Assembly: GCA_010015805.1 (NCBI GenBank)
Contig: ML978121.1
Coordinates: 2,542,001-2,606,000, forward strand
Length of the DNA stretch: 64,000 nt
Direction: 5' to 3'
Source: Rhizodiscina lignyota
Taxonomy: Eukaryota; Ascomycota; Dothideomycetes; Aulographales; Rhizodiscinaceae
Shown: in pieces, positions 33,414-45,174 of the stretch
Position numbering within the stretch: the first letter of the stretch is position 1
How the letters are laid out: each line of letters opens with the position of its first letter
The notes under the pieces: generated by a model
What the model was told of the DNA's origin: nothing
Seen by the model: only the letters and a program-made list of their open reading frames with translations
Database searches by the model: none
Position numbers and translations under genes: made by a program

Positions 33414-35741
33414 TTAAGACGAGACAGCGGCAGACCCATCCGGCTGCCCACCGAGCCCCATAGTATGCTGCAGATCGGAGAGGCCCATTAAATTGAGAAA
33501 CGCCGTGTCTTGCAAGTCACTCATCCCCTCAAACCACGATGCTGGTAAATAAGGAAGGCATCCATGCACTCCACCAGGATCAGTGATGTGTGGATGGAGT
33601 GTCTGAGCGCCAGACGTGGCGACGGAGCTGTTTGGAGATGGGGTCGACGTCGGATTATCTCCATTGCTACGTCTACGGCCGTTTATTCCTCCAGGATCAC
33701 CATCGTCGCTGAAATCTTTCACAAATCTGCTGATGACATTGGACATGAGAACAGCGGGTTCGTAGGTCTTTGCGGTGATGTTTAGGGTATTCCCTAATGA
33801 GAGAAGATGATCGAGGAGTTTCTTGCGTTGTTCCTCACTGGAGAGGCTGATGATTTCGGCCATTAGAGCAGTGGCTGCTGCTCCTGCGTATTGCATCCCG
33901 CTGACGTAGACTTTTCGTAGATCGTATTTCTCTCGGTAGTGCTCGAATATCGAGGCTATTCTCATGGCATTTTCGGCGCACACTGTCCGTGACATGCGAG
34001 AGAAGTGATTGCTTTGAGCAGCCTCCGACTTGTTCTGCGCTGGGGCATTGTAGTTTGCGAATGTACGGTGTAAAAGAATCAATGCTGTATAAAATTGTGC
34101 ACTGTGAAGTGTCAGTAAGGAGTAACTCCGTCTCATGAACTAGGCCGACCCACTGCAACAAGAAGTAAGACGCAGGAGCATCCTCGATATTCTCAGGAGT
34201 CCATTTCAGCTCGTCTGATATGTTGCAATACCAGTTGTTGAGGTCTCGGTCTAGAGCAGCGATGTCAAGATACGTATCGGCCACTTTACCGTTCTTCCTG
34301 CTATCAAACATCTCGCAAAGCTTCCCAACGAGATCCATAAGGTGCAGGAGAGCTTCATAGACTCTTGTCTCCAACATCTTTTGACCATGCGGCCCGCACG
34401 CAATCATCCGCCCAAAGTCTTTCGTCAAGCATGAAGGAGCAATGTCGGCCATTTTGAAGAAAGTCGGTCGGCCTAGGAAGAGCGCCCAGTACTTATCGGA
34501 TATCATGCAAGCCCAAAGCACCATGTGGCGGATTTGTGTTTCAAGCTCGCTGATCTGTAGGGTACTCGCATCGACATGCAAACCAACATCGAACACCAGC
34601 CGGAAAGCCATTCCTGAGTATAACCAGCCTGTGTCATCTCGACCACAGCCAGCTTCTAAATCGCCGAGCAGATAAAGTGCTTGAATGGAAGGAATTCCAC
34701 CGGGCTTCTCGAGCTCTGCCTGGGCGAGACTCCGCGCTTTTGAATGCATTATGCATGTTTCATGGCCCGTTGATGCTAAATTTCGAATATCAGGCCTGTT
34801 CTTATCTGCATAACGGAATCCAATTGCAAGCATTGCGAAGTGTAGAAAGGTAGAGTAGAATTTGCTGTCCCCATTCTTAAGGTCATCATAGAATGCATAC
34901 TTGTGGACAACATGCATCACACCATTATGACAATCCCAGAACAGATCCATCAAGTAATCGTGAGTCTCTGGAGACATATCTCGAACAAGCATAGCGATAG
35001 GCCAATGCGACTGGTGCTTCTCCACAGGACCAGGAGTCTGTCGGACACTGGACAGAATATGCATGGTAGTTGTAGGGCCAAAGAAGCGGACACGCCCGGA
35101 TGCCATATCAAATTTAACAGGGCACGGAACGAGTTGACGGACAAGTGCTCTGCTCTGTCTTCTGGATCGAACCGGACCTTTTGGCCGTTGAGGTTCAGGG
35201 GAATGCCGTGTGATTCCGATTGAGGCCTGCATTGGATCAAGGTCCTTGGAAGAGATGTCCCCATTTTGTTGAGAGGAATTACCAGCATTCTGTTCCTTTC
35301 TGAGGTTGGGCGACGGAATATCGTGGACTTGTTGGCTCTCAGATCCGGTTGGTGTGATGGGAACCTCCCCTCCAGTTTGGTGTTTCAAAAGCCCTTCTAG
35401 CTGTTGAATCCTCTGCATCAGATCATCGGGAGAGACTTTTGATGATCCCCGACTGGTATACATTAGTTCAAGAGTACCTGAATTGATCATAGACGAAATT
35501 GCGTACGTCTTCCTGCCATCCTTGTCATCAAAAACACACTCCGTATTCGTAGAAGCACAAGGTATGCATTGTCCCTGTCCAGTGTCAAGCACACACTGCT
35601 CATGTTAGCCTCTGTCTCAACTGTAACTGGAAAATATAAGAGCGATGTAGCTCTACTGACTCGAACTCTTGTCCGACGACAAGCTATGCATGCTGTGGAT
35701 GCTCTATGTCTTTTCCTCGGAGGGAGCTCTACTTCATCCAT
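33414..35741 (-). CDS. Zn2Cys6 transcription factor with fungal_trans domain
   Basis: Three exons on the minus strand (35741-35661, 35595-34154, 34101-33414) give about 736 aa. The first 65-nt intron (donor GTCAGT) falls inside the zinc cluster; splicing restores all six cysteines with C-x2-C-x6-C-x8-C-x2-C-x6-C spacing (CIACRRTRVRC ... CIPCASTNTEC). A short heptad segment (DLMQRIQQLEGLLK) then gives the usual dimerisation coiled coil. The fungal-specific regulatory domain spans about 190-560, with HVVHKYAFYDDL, YADKNRPDIRNL, ALYLLGDLEAG, GMAFRLVFDVGLHVD and WACMISDKYWALFLGRP. The second intron restores the SYFLLHAQFYTALILLHR join. The C-terminal tail is Ser/Asn/Gly-rich and ends with two GLSDLQHT-like repeats (MSDLQDTAFL, LSDLQHTMGL). 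It is divergent from the SDR at 36444. Confidence 0.9.
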
Positions 35742-36443
35742 ATTGCTCTCCGGCACATTTCCTTTTCATGAACAGGTGTTAAGGAACCATATCGTACCGT
35801 GCGGACGCTGTCACATTTCAAATGTGGAGAAGGGGAAGTTTCGGAAAACTACATCCTGTCCGTTGTCATCTGCTCGAGTAGTGGAGGTCTGAGCTTGAAT
35901 TCTAGACCTCTCATGATAGATATGTTGGCAGTGCCTGGCAGCATAGTGGATTTCACAGTAATATTTAAAAAGATTGGAATCCGCGACTCAAGTGTCGTTG
36001 GAGAAATTGAGCAGAAACAACCTTGGAATCCGCAAAGGAGAACGAGGGATAATTGGGATGGCAGATCTTATCTTATCTCTTCCTATCGTGGACCCTCTCT
36101 CGGATACTTCCCGAGCATCCGTTCAATCCGTTCCAAACCTTAGGACCGTGGCCATTAGAGGAAAGTGGCGTAGGAATGCCTCCTCACGTCCAACGCGTAT
36201 TAACATGGACGCTGTGTCACACTCTGCTTCGGAAAATGACATGCTGTTCTCCTGAAGAAACCCACGTCGGGCCTCATTCGGCTTCGTCATGTCTCGTGAC
36301 GGACCCTTTCAGTTTCTTCTCTAGCTTTTATTTGCGTTGAGTCCTCATTTCTCTCTGTTCATTATCCTAGCTATTGTGCATCGACTCAATTTTGTCCGTC
36401 TCAATTTCAAATAAGTTATAGTGTTCTCTCACTCGTCTCCAAC
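35742..36443. other. Divergent promoter region, Zn2Cys6 factor / SDR
   Basis: About 700 bp between two start codons. It contains scattered CGG/CCG triplets, the half-site of zinc-cluster regulators, but no clean palindrome that I can support. Confidence 0.4.
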
Positions 36444-37297
36444 ATGTCAAGCTTCCAGGATAAAGTCATTGTTATCACCGGAGGGGCCTCCGGCATGGGT
36501 CTTGCCACTGCAAAGCTCCTGGCATCCAAAGGTGCCAAGATATCAATAGCAGATGTCCAAGAAGGACCTCTCAAGTCCGCAGTTGAGGATATCGAGAAAG
36601 CAGGCGGAAAGGCCATCGGGACAGTTGTCGATGTCCGAAACCGCAAACAGGTTGAAGCTTGGATTGAGAAGACCGTGTCGAGCTTTGGCAAACTTGACGG
36701 AGCAGCTAATTTGGCGGGCGTTATTGGAAAGCAAAATAACATGGCTGGGCTTGAAGACATCGACGACGATGACTGGGACTTTGGTATGAAGCCCACATAG
36801 TTCCGTTTCGGTCCTCCACTAACCCGAACAGTGATCGGTGTGAACCTCAGGGGTGTGCTGAACTGCCTCCGGGCACAGATCCCACATTTCAATGATGGCG
36901 CTTCGATTGTCAATGCTGCGAGCGTAGCAGGCATGATCGGCTTCAAACAGAACGGCTCTTATGTGGCGAGCAAGCATGGCGTTGTCGGACTGACCAAAAC
37001 CGCCGCGAAAGAGCTTGGCCCTAGGCAGATTAGATGCAACTGCTTTTGCCCGTATGTGTACCACGTCATTTGCCATCATTTAAGCTGAAACTGAACTTTC
37101 ACAGAGGCATGATCGAGACCCCAATGTTCCGCAAGTCTGCTGAGATCCGTGGCACCGAGATGGATCCTGGCTTTGTGGCTTTGAAGCGGAAAGGCGAGGC
37201 GTCAGAGATCGCCAACCTGATTGAATGGCTGCTGTCTAGTGGATCTTCTTATATCACTGGAACGTCTCAAATGGTTGATGGCGGATGGCTCTGCTGA
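36444..37297 (+). CDS. Classical short-chain dehydrogenase/reductase
   Basis: Exons 36444-36783, 36832-37051 and 37105-37297 give about 250 aa, the usual length of a classical SDR. The Rossmann glycine motif is TGGASGMG (residues 12-19), the structural NNAG motif appears as NLAG, and the catalytic residues are the Ser in NAASVAG and the Y-x3-K of YVASK. The C-terminal block (ITGTSQMVDGGW) is typical. An acidic residue at the end of beta-2 (IADVQ) suggests NAD(H) preference. The substrate is unknown. It is transcribed divergently from the Zn2Cys6 regulator gene, a layout often seen when the factor controls its neighbour; this is inference. Confidence 0.92.
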
Positions 37298-38089
37298 GGA
37301 AGTATCTTGATTCGTGTGAAGTTATTTCCGCATAGCGCTCTGTATCTGCAAACTTGTAGAACGAAATCAGAAGTGAAGAAAATGAAGTTCCAGCCTTACG
37401 GAGTGTTATTTGACTTAAAGGTAGTGATATGGCTGTGAGAATGTATTTCGAAGATATCGAGAGAGCGGTAGAACTGACCGCCGACCGTGACTAAGTCGTA
37501 GTCAACATCGAAGTGGAACCACCCAACATGCGTCACGCAGCGATTGCGCAGGGGATATGTCTAGACGCGATAATTTGTTAATAAATTCTTCCAAGGCTAG
37601 AGCAATCAAGGCATAAGGTCCAATAGAGAGACTTTAGTGTGTCGCATTGCATCTCGTACGTACATAACCCCACCAAAGGAGCTCAACCCCGAGAATGAAA
37701 GCGGAATCGAAAGATGTTTACGAGACCATGATTCCCTGTTTGTGTTCGAGACTGGAAGCTCTTCTAACTTGAGTTGGACGATGAGAGTGGTAGTAGCTGG
37801 CTCGCAGTGTCTTGGTTGGGAGATTTTTCTTGCTGCAGCCACAAATCGCCTCCCTGCTTTCTAAGGCCGGCGCAGTGAAACGGGCCCACACGGCCGTAAA
37901 CAGCAACCATCGCAATGACCTCACACGACTCGCTACTTCACGAGAAAAGTAGATGAAGTTGATATATAAGAGCTCTAAGTCATGTAAGACAGCATTGCAC
38001 TCATCAGACAAAGTTTCAATCATCTTCCTACTTCAGAACAATAAGCATTTTCAAAGCTTTAATAAATCCATCGATCCATCCTCTTCACA
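37298..38089. other. Intergenic between the two SDR genes
   Basis: About 790 bp. It holds a likely TATA box (37963-37970) for the second SDR; nothing else is recognised. Confidence 0.4.
37963..37970 (+). promoter_or_regulatory. TATA box (TATATAAG)
   Basis: A strong TATA consensus about 120 bp upstream of the SDR start at 38090. It suggests an inducible, focused promoter. Confidence 0.6.
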
Positions 38090-39022
38090 ATGCATTCCTC
38101 CGAGTTCAATCCTCATTCAGATATCCAGAGCCTCGAGGGCAAGGTCTTCCTGATCACCGGCGGCACAGCAGGCCTCGGTTCAGGAGCCATTGAAGCTTTC
38201 GCAGAGCACAATCCGTCCCACATTTTCTTCACAGGCCGCAACAAGAAGTCCGCAGACAAGCTGATCTCGACTGTTCAGTCGAAATTTGCAAGTGTGAACC
38301 TCACATTCCTCGAATGCGACCAGACGTCCCTCGCTTCTGTTCGTGAGGCGGCCAACAAATTCCTCGCACAGTCCAACCGCCTCGATGTCCTCATGTGCAA
38401 CGCCGGAGTCATGGGAATCGATGCAGACCAGACGAAAGATGGCTACGAAATCCAATTCGGCATCAACCATGTAGCTCATGCTCTTCTCATCAAGCTTCTT
38501 CTGCCGACAATGCTTGAGACCGCGAAACTTCCGGATGCAGATGTGCGCATCATCAACATGAGCTCCTGGGGCCACAAGCAGGCGCCCTCCTACGGCATCC
38601 AGTTCGAAACGCTCAAGACCTCGCAGGCTTCTCTCGGCGGCATGATTCCGGGACCCAGGTGGAGTCGCTACGGCCAGAGCAAGTTGGCCAATTTGCTCTA
38701 CGCACAAGAGCTGGCGAAGAGATATCCTCAGATCACCTCAGTCTCGGTGCACCCTGGATTCGTTATGACTGGCTTGTATGACAATGTGAATTTTCTCATA
38801 AGATTACCAGCTCTCATCTCTTCCATCGGCCGTACAGTTCCAGTCGATCAGGGTCACTACAACCAGGTCTGGGCCACGACATGTCGGAAGTCTGATATCA
38901 TCAATGGCCAGTATTACGAGCCTGTGGGTGTCGTTGGCAAGGATATTTCGAAGGCGGCGCAAGACAAGCAGTTGGCGGAGAGGCTTTGGGACTGGACGCA
39001 GGAGGAGCTTGCTGGATATTAA
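38090..39022 (+). CDS. Short-chain dehydrogenase, retinol-dehydrogenase-like
   Basis: A single exon encodes 310 aa. The cofactor motif is TGGTAGLG (residues 23-30), preceded by GKVFLI. FTGRN at the end of beta-2 suggests NADP(H). CNAGVMG is the NAG motif. INMSSWG supplies the catalytic Ser, and YGQSK the Tyr-x3-Lys. After it comes VHPGFVMTGL, the PG motif typical of the retinol-dehydrogenase/WW-oxidoreductase-like SDRs of fungi. Length is normal. The substrate is not predictable; relatives reduce or oxidise lipid-like alcohols, aldehydes and polyketides. It ends 170 bp before the convergent WDR8 gene. Confidence 0.92.
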   Translation: MHSSEFNPHSDIQSLEGKVFLITGGTAGLGSGAIEAFAEHNPSHIFFTGRNKKSADKLISTVQSKFASVNLTFLECDQTSLASVREAANKFLAQSNRLDVLMCNAGVMGIDADQTKDGYEIQFGINHVAHALLIKLLLPTMLETAKLPDADVRIINMSSWGHKQAPSYGIQFETLKTSQASLGGMIPGPRWSRYGQSKLANLLYAQELAKRYPQITSVSVHPGFVMTGLYDNVNFLIRLPALISSIGRTVPVDQGHYNQVWATTCRKSDIINGQYYEPVGVVGKDISKAAQDKQLAERLWDWTQEELAGY

Positions 39023-39192
39023 TGTTCCCGCCTGATTGCTCTCGTTTCTTCTGCACTGTTTGGATTCTAATATACAGCTCCTCCGCAGTTTTGCTATTTG
39101 TCGATAGAATTGTGGGTCGTTGCTATGAGCGTCTTTCCACTTGAATTTATCTATACCAGGAAGTCTTTTGTTTGTAGAGGTAAATCAAAGTC

Positions 39193-40868
39193 TCATATAA
39201 CTCGAGGAGGTCTCTTGCCCCGAAAGGTGTCTTCAAATGCAGCTGTCGTATACTCTTCCGTGACATTAGTCGTTTCATCGTACATCGTTGCATCCGTATG
39301 GTCTGGGAGCGGTGTCCGGCCAGCAAGCATCTCTATAACAGAGTCGAAGCTTTGATCGCTCTCGGGTGTATCATCCGAATCACCCTCCTCAGGCGGTGGA
39401 TCCCTTCCATCAGGCCATAGGAAAACAAGTGAACTATTGTTGCTAGCAATCAGACCGGGCTTCCTGTCATGGCTAGTTGGTAGCCAGTTGACTTCAATTT
39501 TTGTAAAGGGACGTTCAAATGGAACAGAAAGAGCCATAGGAGCATCCATGGCAGCAGACCAAAGATAAATGACAGGATCGTCGTGCTGGCATTGTATCAG
39601 AAGCAAATCTGACCTTGTCGGATGCCAGGTGATTTTCTTGATTGGAGAGTGCTGTAGCAGAATGGTCCGAGAAGTGAGAGTTGTGAGATCCCATATCCAA
39701 ACTGCAGTTGGTGCACTCTCGTCTTTCGTCGCAAGGAGACTCCCATCGACATTGAAAGCGAGGATTGATATGCCGAACTTATTTGTGGAATCTACACTCT
39801 TAGCTGGAAGGAACGGAAGTGATACAGGCTGCGGCACGACAGCATATGTGCGTTTAGAAGATGTGGATGCATCCTCTTGCCAGACTTGCGAGTCTGGTAT
39901 TTGAATCGACGTTGTATGCTCTAAGAAGACAGCTGCAGAGAACTGCAGGATATTAGATAGGGGTCCTCTCAACCGGTCTGCCATACTCACTGTCCGCGCG
40001 CTCAACATAATGATTCTTCGGTCATGTCCTCCAACAGCAAGATAATCGCATCTTGGGCTCCATTCTAGACTCCTCGCTCCTAAGCCCAACTCTTGTCTTT
40101 CGCCACCCTCGCCAACATATACCCGATATAGATTTCCATCTGCAGTATGTATTGAAACTCGAAATCCCACGCTCGGCGAGTCCCAGACAGCGAGCCACCG
40201 TCCGTTCGGACTCCACTTCATTGCTTGTGCATCATGCGTTGTGAGCGGTATGGATTTCAGGACCTTGTACGACCGCGGCGCATGCAGCGTCAACACATCT
40301 TGTGACCCTGGTCTGGCTAGTAGTGCCATTATTGACGGTGATCCTTCTCCAGCTGATCGTAATGAATATGCTCTGTTCGAAGAATATTTCGGATCCTTGA
40401 TTTCTACCGATCGGCCGCTGACGAGACTCCAGACGACCACTTTCGAGCAGAAGTCAGAGATCACCAACAATTCATCCATGGTAGCGCCAAAGTCCGCAGA
40501 GATGACTTTCCCCATCCCCCCGCTGCCATTGTTGATAGTAGCCGTCCACTTGGGATCGCGAAGATCCCAGACGCGGACATTGTCACCATCTGCCACGAGG
40601 ATGCGATACGACCAGGGCTGTGATTGTGTTGTTCGAGACCACCTGAGTGCAGCAATCTTTGTATCTTCGTCTGTTGGGAGCGCAATGCTGCGGAAGACGT
40701 CCAGCGAGGTCGTCGATCGGATGTGGAGACGCTTAGAGGTAATCGATGCGACGTGGAGGCCATCGGGAGACGGAAGAGGCGGGTGAGATGCTGCAAGAAG
40801 GTTAGTCTAATGCGCCGAATAGGTCATGGAAAGGTCTAGATACTTTTGAATACTGCAGACGTCTCCAT
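39193..40868 (-). CDS. WDR8: WD-repeat protein WRAP73/Wdr8
   Basis: Exons 40868-40844 and 40790-39193 (53-nt intron, donor GTATCT, branch GACTAAC, acceptor CAG) give about 540 aa. It is a WD40 protein of the WRAP73/Wdr8 family. In fission yeast Wdr8 works with Msd1 and the kinesin-14 Pkl1 at spindle poles, and the Aspergillus nidulans homologue binds TINA. Repeats are visible at VRVWDLRDP, KVVVWSL, QAMKWSPNGRWLAVWD, LEWSPRCDYLAVGGHD, AVWIWDL and VIYLWSA. The short first exon (METSAVFK) was added because the family begins just before a HxxxPSPDG-like segment, and the intron signals are good. The C-terminal tail is acidic and probably disordered. The Wdr8 name rests on remembered repeat order, not an alignment. 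Confidence 0.82.
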
Positions 40869-41596
40869 GGTGTAGTTGTAGTTGTTGTTTTCGATTGTCT
40901 GCTTTCGGACATGGTGACAACATTGGACGTCAAATGACCCTGGTGGCCCGTGCGCGATGCAGCCTTAAATCCCCGATCACGCCCCGCCATCCCACCTCTC
41001 ACAGCTCACGGACTTCTCGGCCGCAATACGAATCGATTGAATCATTCGGCGATGAAGATCATGCAACCTGCCCTAGCGTGCAGCTGGACCCTGGGAATTC
41101 TCTTGCTCGCTACCACACAGAAGCTCAGAAAAGCTTCTCAAGCTCTCGCGATATCGGTTAAGCCCTTGGTAGTCTCACGCCGGTTCGAGGCCAAGAGTCA
41201 CTGATTTCCAAAGCGTTTGCACACGACCCCCAGTATTTTCACAGCCAAGCAAAGGTACTAAAGCGGTACGAACCACTGTGGCATTTCAATTCAGGAACGT
41301 GCTGTGCTTGGCTGGGTTGATTCACTGCCGCTCAACGGCGCCGCCCGTCCTAGACTCACGCGAAAGTGGCATGATGGTGAGCGCGATGTCGCGATGACGA
41401 GCGCATGGTGGAACAAACTGGGACATTGTGGTAAGAGCGACGCGGTGCCGAGCTGTCGCAAGTCGCGTGGGCGCGTAAAGCAACTATTTATCTCTGTCTG
41501 ATTTCCTTGCTTGAACTTCTCATTCTTCAAAACTGCAATTACTTTAAAACGATCAGCTCCACGTGCGCAAATCCAAATCTACTCACAACTCAAACA
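40869..41596. other. Divergent promoter region, WDR8 / small orphan gene
   Basis: About 730 bp. I see no gene or repeat. Confidence 0.4.
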
Positions 41597-42026
41597 ATGT
41601 CACCGGCCGATTCAGTCGCAAGATCGTACCTCTACGTCGCGGACAAGCGTCCCGTCCTCGAATTCGACACCGAGGCCAGCTCCTTGCAATGCCAGATAAA
41701 GCTCAAAGGCGCTGAAATCTTTGGCAACAAGTTGCACGTCTTCCTTCCAACTCCTCACGGACTTGAGCTAGTTTGTGGCGGAAAAAGCGGAGAAACAACT
41801 TATAGTGAGTAGCTGCACGCATGCACCAGCATAATTGCTTTTTGAGCTCCTCGCTGACCTCGAGTCATTAGTGTTCCACAATAGTCACCAGGCATTACAT
41901 TGGTTCGAGCAACTCCACGGTTACGGCAGGATGTATCCAGATGGACCAAACGCTACCCGCAGCGTCGTTCTGGGCCAGGAGGGCCATCAGTATGGCGGAG
42001 AGCCAATCTTCCCTGGAGTTGCTTGA
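41597..42026 (+). CDS. Small hypothetical protein
   Basis: Exons 41597-41804 and 41872-42026 give about 120 aa. The 67-nt intron has donor GTGAGT, a GCTGAC branch and acceptor TAG. I do not recognise the family. The protein is mixed alpha/beta in look, with no signal peptide or membrane helix. It has a conserved-looking C-terminal segment rich in aromatic residues (HWFEQLHGYGRMYPDG). Support comes from the good intron, a start after a C/A-rich leader, and codon use like its neighbours. It is divergent from WDR8 and converges with CLC1. It could be a lineage-specific gene; a wrong second exon is the main risk. Confidence 0.5.
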
Positions 42027-42306
42027 GCAAAGTGTGAAGAGCGAGGTTAGAAGATGCACGAGTGACGGCCACCAGGACGAAGTTGAATGTGAAGGGAATG
42101 ACCCAGAAACCTAGTGGTAATACGAAGTGATGGTTGAAGCGAGGTTGAAAGATTTCTCGTTATTACGATATTTCTTAGCGCCACGAACGCCTATCCAGCT
42201 TGATTCCATATTCTACAACGGCGCAGTGAAGGCACTCGCTGCCGCAAAGACAGGAAATACTCAGTTGAATTTCAACTCCAATGTCTCCGACTCTGTGTTT
42301 TGACGA

Positions 42307-43222
42307 TTAGTATCCCGTGGCTCCAGGAGCGCTCTCGTCCTTCCTCAAGCTCATCAACAACTCCCTGAACCTCTCCTTGCCCGAACCAGCACCTCCTCCT
42401 CTTCCACCCTTGCCAGTCAGATCCACGAGCTTTGCTATCCGCTCCCAGCTTGTTCCACCAGCAGCAGTATCCTCACGATTGGCAAGGAACTCTTCAGCCT
42501 CTTGGCGCGTCGTTTTAATCGCCTTGTCCTTCTTGTCGTTGTAGTTCTCGTAGAAAGCATCGATATCTTCACGAGCCTTCCCAATTGTCTCCTCTTTGCG
42601 TGCCTGGGAGGCCTCATCTCGCCGCTGAAGCTGCAGGTCGCGCCGCTCGCGCCACTCGCGGATGACGTCGGGTTCTGGCTCATCTGTGAAGGAGGGCTCG
42701 AAGGAAGTGGTTGGTGGAGGGGCGCCAGGAAGGAACGGTTGAGTGCCTGTTATCGTTCCGCCCGGTGCCATGTGCTTATAGTCACATCAGAACATGCTTT
42801 AGAGGAGCGTGACACGCATGTGCCTAGTGCTGCAATAAGGTCGTCATAAGTTATACTAACCTCGTTGGTGGTGTCGATTGCCGGAAAAGAGCTCTCGAAG
42901 CCGCTGAGCTCCTGCTGTGACACGCCATCTGCTTGCACAAAATCACCTCCACCTCCTAATAAGTCATCCTCCTCCACGTCCTCTACCTTTGCGGCCGTGT
43001 CGCCAGGCGTCGCGAACTGATCCGCGGCGTCGCCAAGTGCTGCCCGCTCGCGTTCGAGGAAGCTGGGCGCGTCTCCGGCATCACCGACAAGATCGAAGTT
43101 TGCTTCGCCTCGAGCTTCTGTCTGGCCTTTTGAACGCAATATTAGTTAAGTATACGACACAGAAGTTGACAGGTTGACATACCCGCGTCGATCTCGTCAA
43201 GCGAAGGGAATCTGTCAGCCAT
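42307..43222 (-). CDS. CLC1: Clathrin light chain
   Basis: Exons 43222-43183, 43126-42861 and 42774-42307 give about 257 aa. It binds the hub of clathrin heavy chain and tunes coat assembly in endocytosis and Golgi traffic. The N-terminus starts MADRFPSLDEID and is acidic (EDVEEDDLLGGGGDF). A middle segment holds the light-chain signature (EPDVIREWRERRDLQLQRRDE), followed by a long charged helix (ARKEETIGKAREDIDAFYENYNDKK is the core) and the C-terminal SWERIAKLVDL..GKG block. The C-terminus is basic and Gly-rich before RFRELLMSLRKDE. Length and order match fungal Clc1. It is transcribed divergently from the RTT103-like gene. Confidence 0.93.
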
Positions 43223-43646
43223 GGCGAAGAGCGGGGCCTGATGCTTTCAGGAACTTCCAAATTGGCAATTAGAGGGAAAGGAGGGAAGGCGAGATGTGAG
43301 GTGGTGCTTCAAAGCGCTTCGCTCAGTTGCTGTTCAAAGTTGACAGGCAAGCATCTGAAAGTTGTAGGGGACGCGGCGGATCTCAATTCGGAGGGGAAAA
43401 CATTGTTCCGCTCATTAAAGCCATGATCGGGGGCTGCAACCAGCTCCAGGAGACCGTCACTTTTCGTTTTAACAACTCTCATCAACGCAACTCCTCGAAC
43501 CTAATCTCATAACCTACAAAGTCATCGTCTGAACACCCGCCGCATCAACCAGAACCTTTTCTCTTCAAGTCCAGGGATATTTGCACAGCGAGCAGTCGGA
43601 GTGGAGCAATACATAGATTTTATACAGCTCTCGTGACATAAACGCC
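43223..43646. other. Divergent promoter region, CLC1 / RTT103-like gene
   Basis: About 420 bp between two start codons. Nothing beyond promoter-like sequence is seen. Confidence 0.4.
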
Positions 43647-45174
43647 ATGGCGTATACCGATGATGCCGTGAAAGCCAAGCTCTCTTCACTCAATGAGACG
43701 CAAGAAGGCATCGTCACTGTAGCCCAGTGGATCATGTTCCATAGGTATGATGGGGATGAAGCTTCGATGTGAGCAGGTCAATGCTCATGCATGGCGTAGG
43801 CGATATGCAGATCGAACCGCGCAACTGTGGATGCAGAGACTCAAAGACTCCAACGCCTCCAAAAGGTTGAACCTCATCTATCTTGCCAATGGTACGGCCA
43901 CCGACCCCCAATACAGGGTATCTCTCTCACAGACGTACAGAAGTCATCCAGCAGTCGAAAGCCCGGAAAAAAGATGAATTTGTCCGCGCATTCTCCCCGG
44001 TACGTATAACCAACCACATTTTATCATCATGAGAGCAATTGCCTGATTGCATTCCAGATAATCGCAGAATCCACTGCAGTAGCATACAAAGGGTCCCCGG
44101 CCGAAGTCCAACAGAAATTGCGCCGAGTCATCGAAGTATGGCGCTCGAGACAGATATTCGATACTTCAGTTCAGGACGGCATAGAAGCTCGTGCAGATGG
44201 TACGGCCATCCCAGCATCAGCTCAATCACACCTGTTCATAGTACTAACAACGGACAGAATTGGACAAGAACCGCACTTCTGGTAGGAAGCCTGCACTGGG
44301 TGGTTCTTTGTTTTCCAGCAGCACAGGTTCCGCTCCGCCAGAGATCCAACCGCTAGTCACACTGCAGACGAACCTCACCAAAGCCGAAATTACCCAAACT
44401 CCGGCCATCACCAATGCGAATAGCGAGTACGAGAAGCTCATCAACTCAACGAATCCGGTGCCAACGCCTCCAGTCCACGCAGCACGACTCTCTGGTCTCT
44501 TAAAGTCTCTCTCTAATGCTGAGGGCGCTGTCGCGGAGAGTATCAAGACCCGTCAGGCTCTCATAGAAGGCCTCGAGGGTCTTATCAAGACGAACCAAGA
44601 GGCCCTAGCAAAAGATGAGGCGCAGAAAGCCGAGCTCACGAAAAGAAAGATCCAAATCGAAACCAAGAAGCGCGAGGTGGAAGACGCCATCATGCGAGGC
44701 CTCTCATCAGAGCCTCAGCAAGATCTGGCTCCAGAGCCACCACGCCCGGAAGTCGAAGGTCTCACTCCACCACCTGTAGAGAGCCTCACTCCCACAGGCA
44801 CGCCACCGCCCATGCCCGCATACGTCAGCACAACCGGCGCCGACGTCATCGAGGAACAGCCCCCGACGCATGAGGAGACATTTCCTCCCACTGATGCTCC
44901 CCTCCCTCAGGATCCACGGTTGTTTGCGCGCTCAGCATCTAGTGGAGCGGTTGCAGCAGCCGAGGCGGCGAATGCGGCCGTACCAGTTCTCTCATACACG
45001 CGCAGCGCAGAGGCTATGAATGGCAATGGCAATGGGGTGCATGTCGAGGATCCGAGGAGGGCAGTAAAGAGGAGGAAGACCAGTGGCACGGAAGAGGACG
45101 ATTTTGCAAGGTTCCTTGGCGAAGAGGGTACGGATGGGATCGATGAAGACGTTGCGGAGATGCTCAAGCAGTGA
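43647..45174 (+). CDS. RTT103: CID-domain protein, Rtt103/RPRD1-like
   Basis: Five exons (43647-43744, 43800-43891, 43941-43999, 44058-44199, 44258-45174) give about 435 aa. The first 130 residues form a CTD-interacting domain, which binds Ser2-phosphorylated RNA polymerase II tails. Landmarks are LNETQEGIVTVAQWIMFHRRYA, LIYLANEVIQQSKARKKDEFVRAFSP and LRRVIEVWRSRQIF. A coiled-coil segment (about 225-285) follows, then a Pro-rich stretch with TPPP and TPTGTPPPMP motifs, and an acidic C-terminus (EEDDFARFLGEEG). Yeast Rtt103 recruits the Rat1 exonuclease for transcription termination. The third exon's acceptor was placed at 43940 because the nearer AG at 43932 breaks the NEVIQQSKAR frame. Confidence 0.9.
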
